Assembly (NCBI GenBank): GCA_003116995.1
Contig: BDSL01000021.1
Coordinates: 744,001 to 808,000, forward strand
Length of the DNA: 64,000 nucleotides
From: Yamagishiella unicocca
Lineage: Eukaryota > Chlorophyta > Chlorophyceae > Chlamydomonadales > Volvocaceae
Reading direction: 5' to 3'
Shown here: positions 61,901 to 64,000 of the stretch, piece after piece
Layout of the letters: every line of letters starts with the position of its first letter
Numbering within the stretch: position 1 is the stretch's first letter
The notes under the pieces: generated by a model
What the model was told of the DNA's origin: nothing
Database searches by the model: none
What the model saw: the letters and a program-made list of their open reading frames with translations, nothing else
Made by a program: the position numbers and the translations under genes

Positions 61901-63210
61901 CGGTGATCTGTCGTCCGATGCCAGGATCCCCACACCCAGCTGCACTGTGTTTGCGACATGCATGGGCACATAGGGCGCAGTCGTCACTGGTCAGATCGCC
62001 CCGCACACCCTTCCCTTTGCAGGTGGAGGTGATGCTGTTCGGGGGCCAGGCGGAAAGAGCGGTGCGAAACCTGTCCACGATCGCAAGCCGCTCCGCCCAT
62101 CGGCTGCGCCTCTCGTACGACGCGGCCATCGGCAACTACACGTTTGACCAGGGCTGGGTGGAGGAGTCTATGAGCATGGGCCGGCTGATGGGAGACGCGG
62201 TGCTGCTGCCCAACGGGAAGGTCGTGGTGCTCAACGGCGCGAGGGTAAGGTGCATGTAGGGCTGGCGGCGGGGTTCGGAAGGGCACTTCATACGTGCTCT
62301 TTGCGACGACCTCGTATGGCGTATAACTTCATGCCCGCACGCATATGCCATCCCTGCGAAGGTGCTGTCTACGGGTGTCCCATGCCTGGCAAGCGGGTGC
62401 ATCGATCCCGCGTCTTTTCGCCTTCCCTACCACCCATCCCCCCTGCACCCCCATACCCCTGCACCCGCGCAAGCACAGGAGGGGCTGGCGGGCGATTCAG
62501 CCAGCGGCGGCGACAGCAGGGCCAACCGCCCCGTGCTCTTCGCCGACCTGTACGACCCCGACCTGCCCCGCGGCTCCCGCTTCCGCCGGCTGGCCTTCTC
62601 CCGCATCGCCCGCATGTACCACTCCACCGCCTGCCTCACCACCAACGGCACGATCCTGGTGGCCGGTTGCGACCGCTGCCACCGTTTTGTGGTGGATCCC
62701 AGCTGGGCGCACGATCCATCACCTACCGGGAAGGCAGACTACCGAATCGAGATCTTCTATCCGCCCTTCGTCTTCTTCGACGCCTTGAAGCCGCGCATCG
62801 AGTCGGTGCAGGGCGACGTACTGCAGTACGGCATGCCGTACGATATTGCCTACACGTGGCCCAGCGGAGAGGCTTCGGCGCCGGATTCGTCCCTCAACAT
62901 CACGCGCGTGGTGCTCGTGGCGCCGTGCTCGTGCACCCACTCGTACGACATGAATCAGAGGCTGGTCGGGCTGGAGACCGTCTCGATTTGGACCGGGGGT
63001 GATAGCGCGCTGGCCGGGCTTGGGTGGCAGGCGGTTCGAAACGGCGGCGGCACCGGCGTGGCGGCCAGCGGTGGCGGGGGGGTGGTGACGGTCCGCGGTC
63101 CGCCGAGCGCGAATGTTGCGCCTCCCGGCATGTACATGTTGTTCCTGGTGAATGGCGATGTGTACTCCACAGCGGTCTGGGTGAGACTACAGGCGCCAGG
63201 CGGCAGGTGA
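58973..63210 (+). CDS. Secreted copper-radical oxidase (glyoxal/galactose oxidase family) with Pro/Ser-rich spacer
   Basis: An extracellular oxidase of the AA5 family, which oxidises aldehydes or alcohols to acids or aldehydes with release of H2O2. Six exons join in phase to 919 aa: 58973-60310, 60584-60687, 60927-61095, 61530-61724, 62023-62244 and 62479-63210. A hydrophobic segment ([17 protein letters not shown], near residue 125) is the likely signal peptide. It is followed by a PPSPPPPSP stretch and then the catalytic domain. The radical-copper ligands are present in order: Cys in LFCAGH, Tyr in [19 protein letters not shown], Tyr-His in RMYHSTACL and His in [10 protein letters not shown]. 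The repeated LPNG(K)V and G(K)V(L/V)(I/V)xG strands are kelch-type blades, and the C-terminal part is the DUF1929-type beta domain. The roughly 125 residues before the hydrophobic segment are unusual, so the true start could be later or an intron may lie in 59.0-59.3 kb. Confidence 0.88.
59641..59930 (+). repeat. Coding Pro/Ser-rich (hydroxyproline-type) repeat
   Basis: About twenty units of PPSP or PPPPSP type (15-bp CCACCCAGCCCG steps) encode an extended polyproline-II rod between the signal segment and the catalytic domain. It matches the rods of pherophorins and other volvocine cell-wall glycoproteins, whose prolines are hydroxylated and arabinosylated. It probably anchors or spaces the oxidase within the extracellular matrix. 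Confidence 0.92.
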
Positions 63211-64000
63211 TTGAAGCATGGAACGCAGTGTGCGAGTGTGTGGGTGTGAGTGTGTGGGTGTGAGTGTGAGCGTGGCGCGGCGAAGATGTTCACGTGTGGG
63301 CAATTCAGGTAGGCGGCGTCTGTGTACCGGTATTCTTAGCGGAACAAAACATGCCTCGGTACCGGCCGGGAGATTTCCCTCGGCAGGCACGTAACGCGCG
63401 TTTTTCTTATCAGGGTAGGAGTGCGCATCACGCATGTTGCTTCACTGCTAAATGTTATGCATTTGAATGTGTGTACGCACTGTGACTGTTAACGTGAGTT
63501 TTCCTTTCCTGGATGTGCTGAGTGATATTGTTTGTGTTTCGGGCGTATATGGATCACGCTCTGCATAAAGAAGTAACGTTTGAGGACGACCTGCAAGCAA
63601 CGTTGACGGCCTTTTTTGGTACGATTGTCGTACATATACATAAATATGGAGAACCCAACTTCCAAACGCCGGGTCGGGACCAGTACGTCATTTTAGGTGC
63701 ACCGCAGTACATGAAGAGGAGAGCTTGGGCGCATTTCGGTTTGCGGCTGTGTGAATGGCTGGGGGTTGGCCATGGCACCGGGGGGCAAATCCGTTGCGAG
63801 GCAATTGATCGCTCCTCTCCAGTCACGTGCCACAGCAAGGCCAGCGCGCGCATAACGGCTTTATTGTTTGTATTAGTATTATTTCTGTCCTCGCTTCGGA
63901 GATGTAGTTGTATTAACCCCTAGTTTCGAAGTTGCTGCGGTGTCCCTGTACGGATCTACAGCGCGTTGGCCGGCTTAACGTGAACCCGTGGAAACCATGG
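63211..64000. other. 3' region downstream of the oxidase gene
   Basis: This should hold the oxidase 3' UTR. It begins with a TGTGAGTG/TGTGGG simple repeat (63226-63270), and I found no TGTAA. The open frame 63522-63923 is protein-like for a short stretch (TFEDDLQATLTAFFG) but has no recognisable domain and is left uncalled. Confidence 0.35.

Overview
The window is nuclear DNA from a green alga, most likely a volvocine or Chlamydomonas-like member of Chlamydomonadales. The evidence is GC-rich, intron-dense genes with GT-AG introns, TGTAA (not AATAAA) polyadenylation signals, a plastid Psb27 precursor with a lumenal targeting signal, a pherophorin-style Pro/Ser-rich extracellular protein, and a NO VEIN-family gene. 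Species cannot be fixed from sequence alone.

Layout from left to right. A Psb27 gene (minus, 323-2044) and a voltage-gated K+ channel with a cyclic-nucleotide-binding domain (minus, 3952-10499) come first. After a quiet stretch with one small ORF comes a secretory-pathway lectin of the OS-9 type that also carries a ShKT domain (plus, 12233-18339). The centre holds a 24-kb gene of about 30 exons on the minus strand (19078-42998). It encodes a NO VEIN (NOV)-like protein with an N-terminal LOTUS/OST-HTH-like domain, a GHKL ATPase core and a C-terminal NOV_C/DUF3883 domain. Its shorter paralogue is transcribed divergently from a 559-bp shared spacer (plus, 43558-52339). That paralogue has three LOTUS-like domains and the same C-terminal domain but no ATPase. 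A Golgi-type sulfotransferase (minus, 53726-57122) and a copper-radical (glyoxal/galactose) oxidase with a Pro/Ser-rich spacer (plus, 58973-63210) complete the window.

Full exon models were joined by hand for Psb27 (177 aa), the K+ channel (863 aa), the shorter NOV-like paralogue (2073 aa), the sulfotransferase (426 aa) and the oxidase (919 aa). In each, the splice phases close without a frame break. The two long genes (OS-9-like, large NOV-like) are supported exon by exon, but several of their junctions remain open.

The introns are rich in tandem repeats with units of 10, 19, 23, 32, 38 and about 45 bp, a CA microsatellite of about 190 bp, and two families of short dispersed repeats. These account for many of the longest open frames, which are not genes. 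The most notable biology is the divergent pair of LOTUS-NOV genes, one with and one without its ATPase core. The remaining genes look like independent housekeeping, secretory and extracellular-matrix functions, not one pathway.
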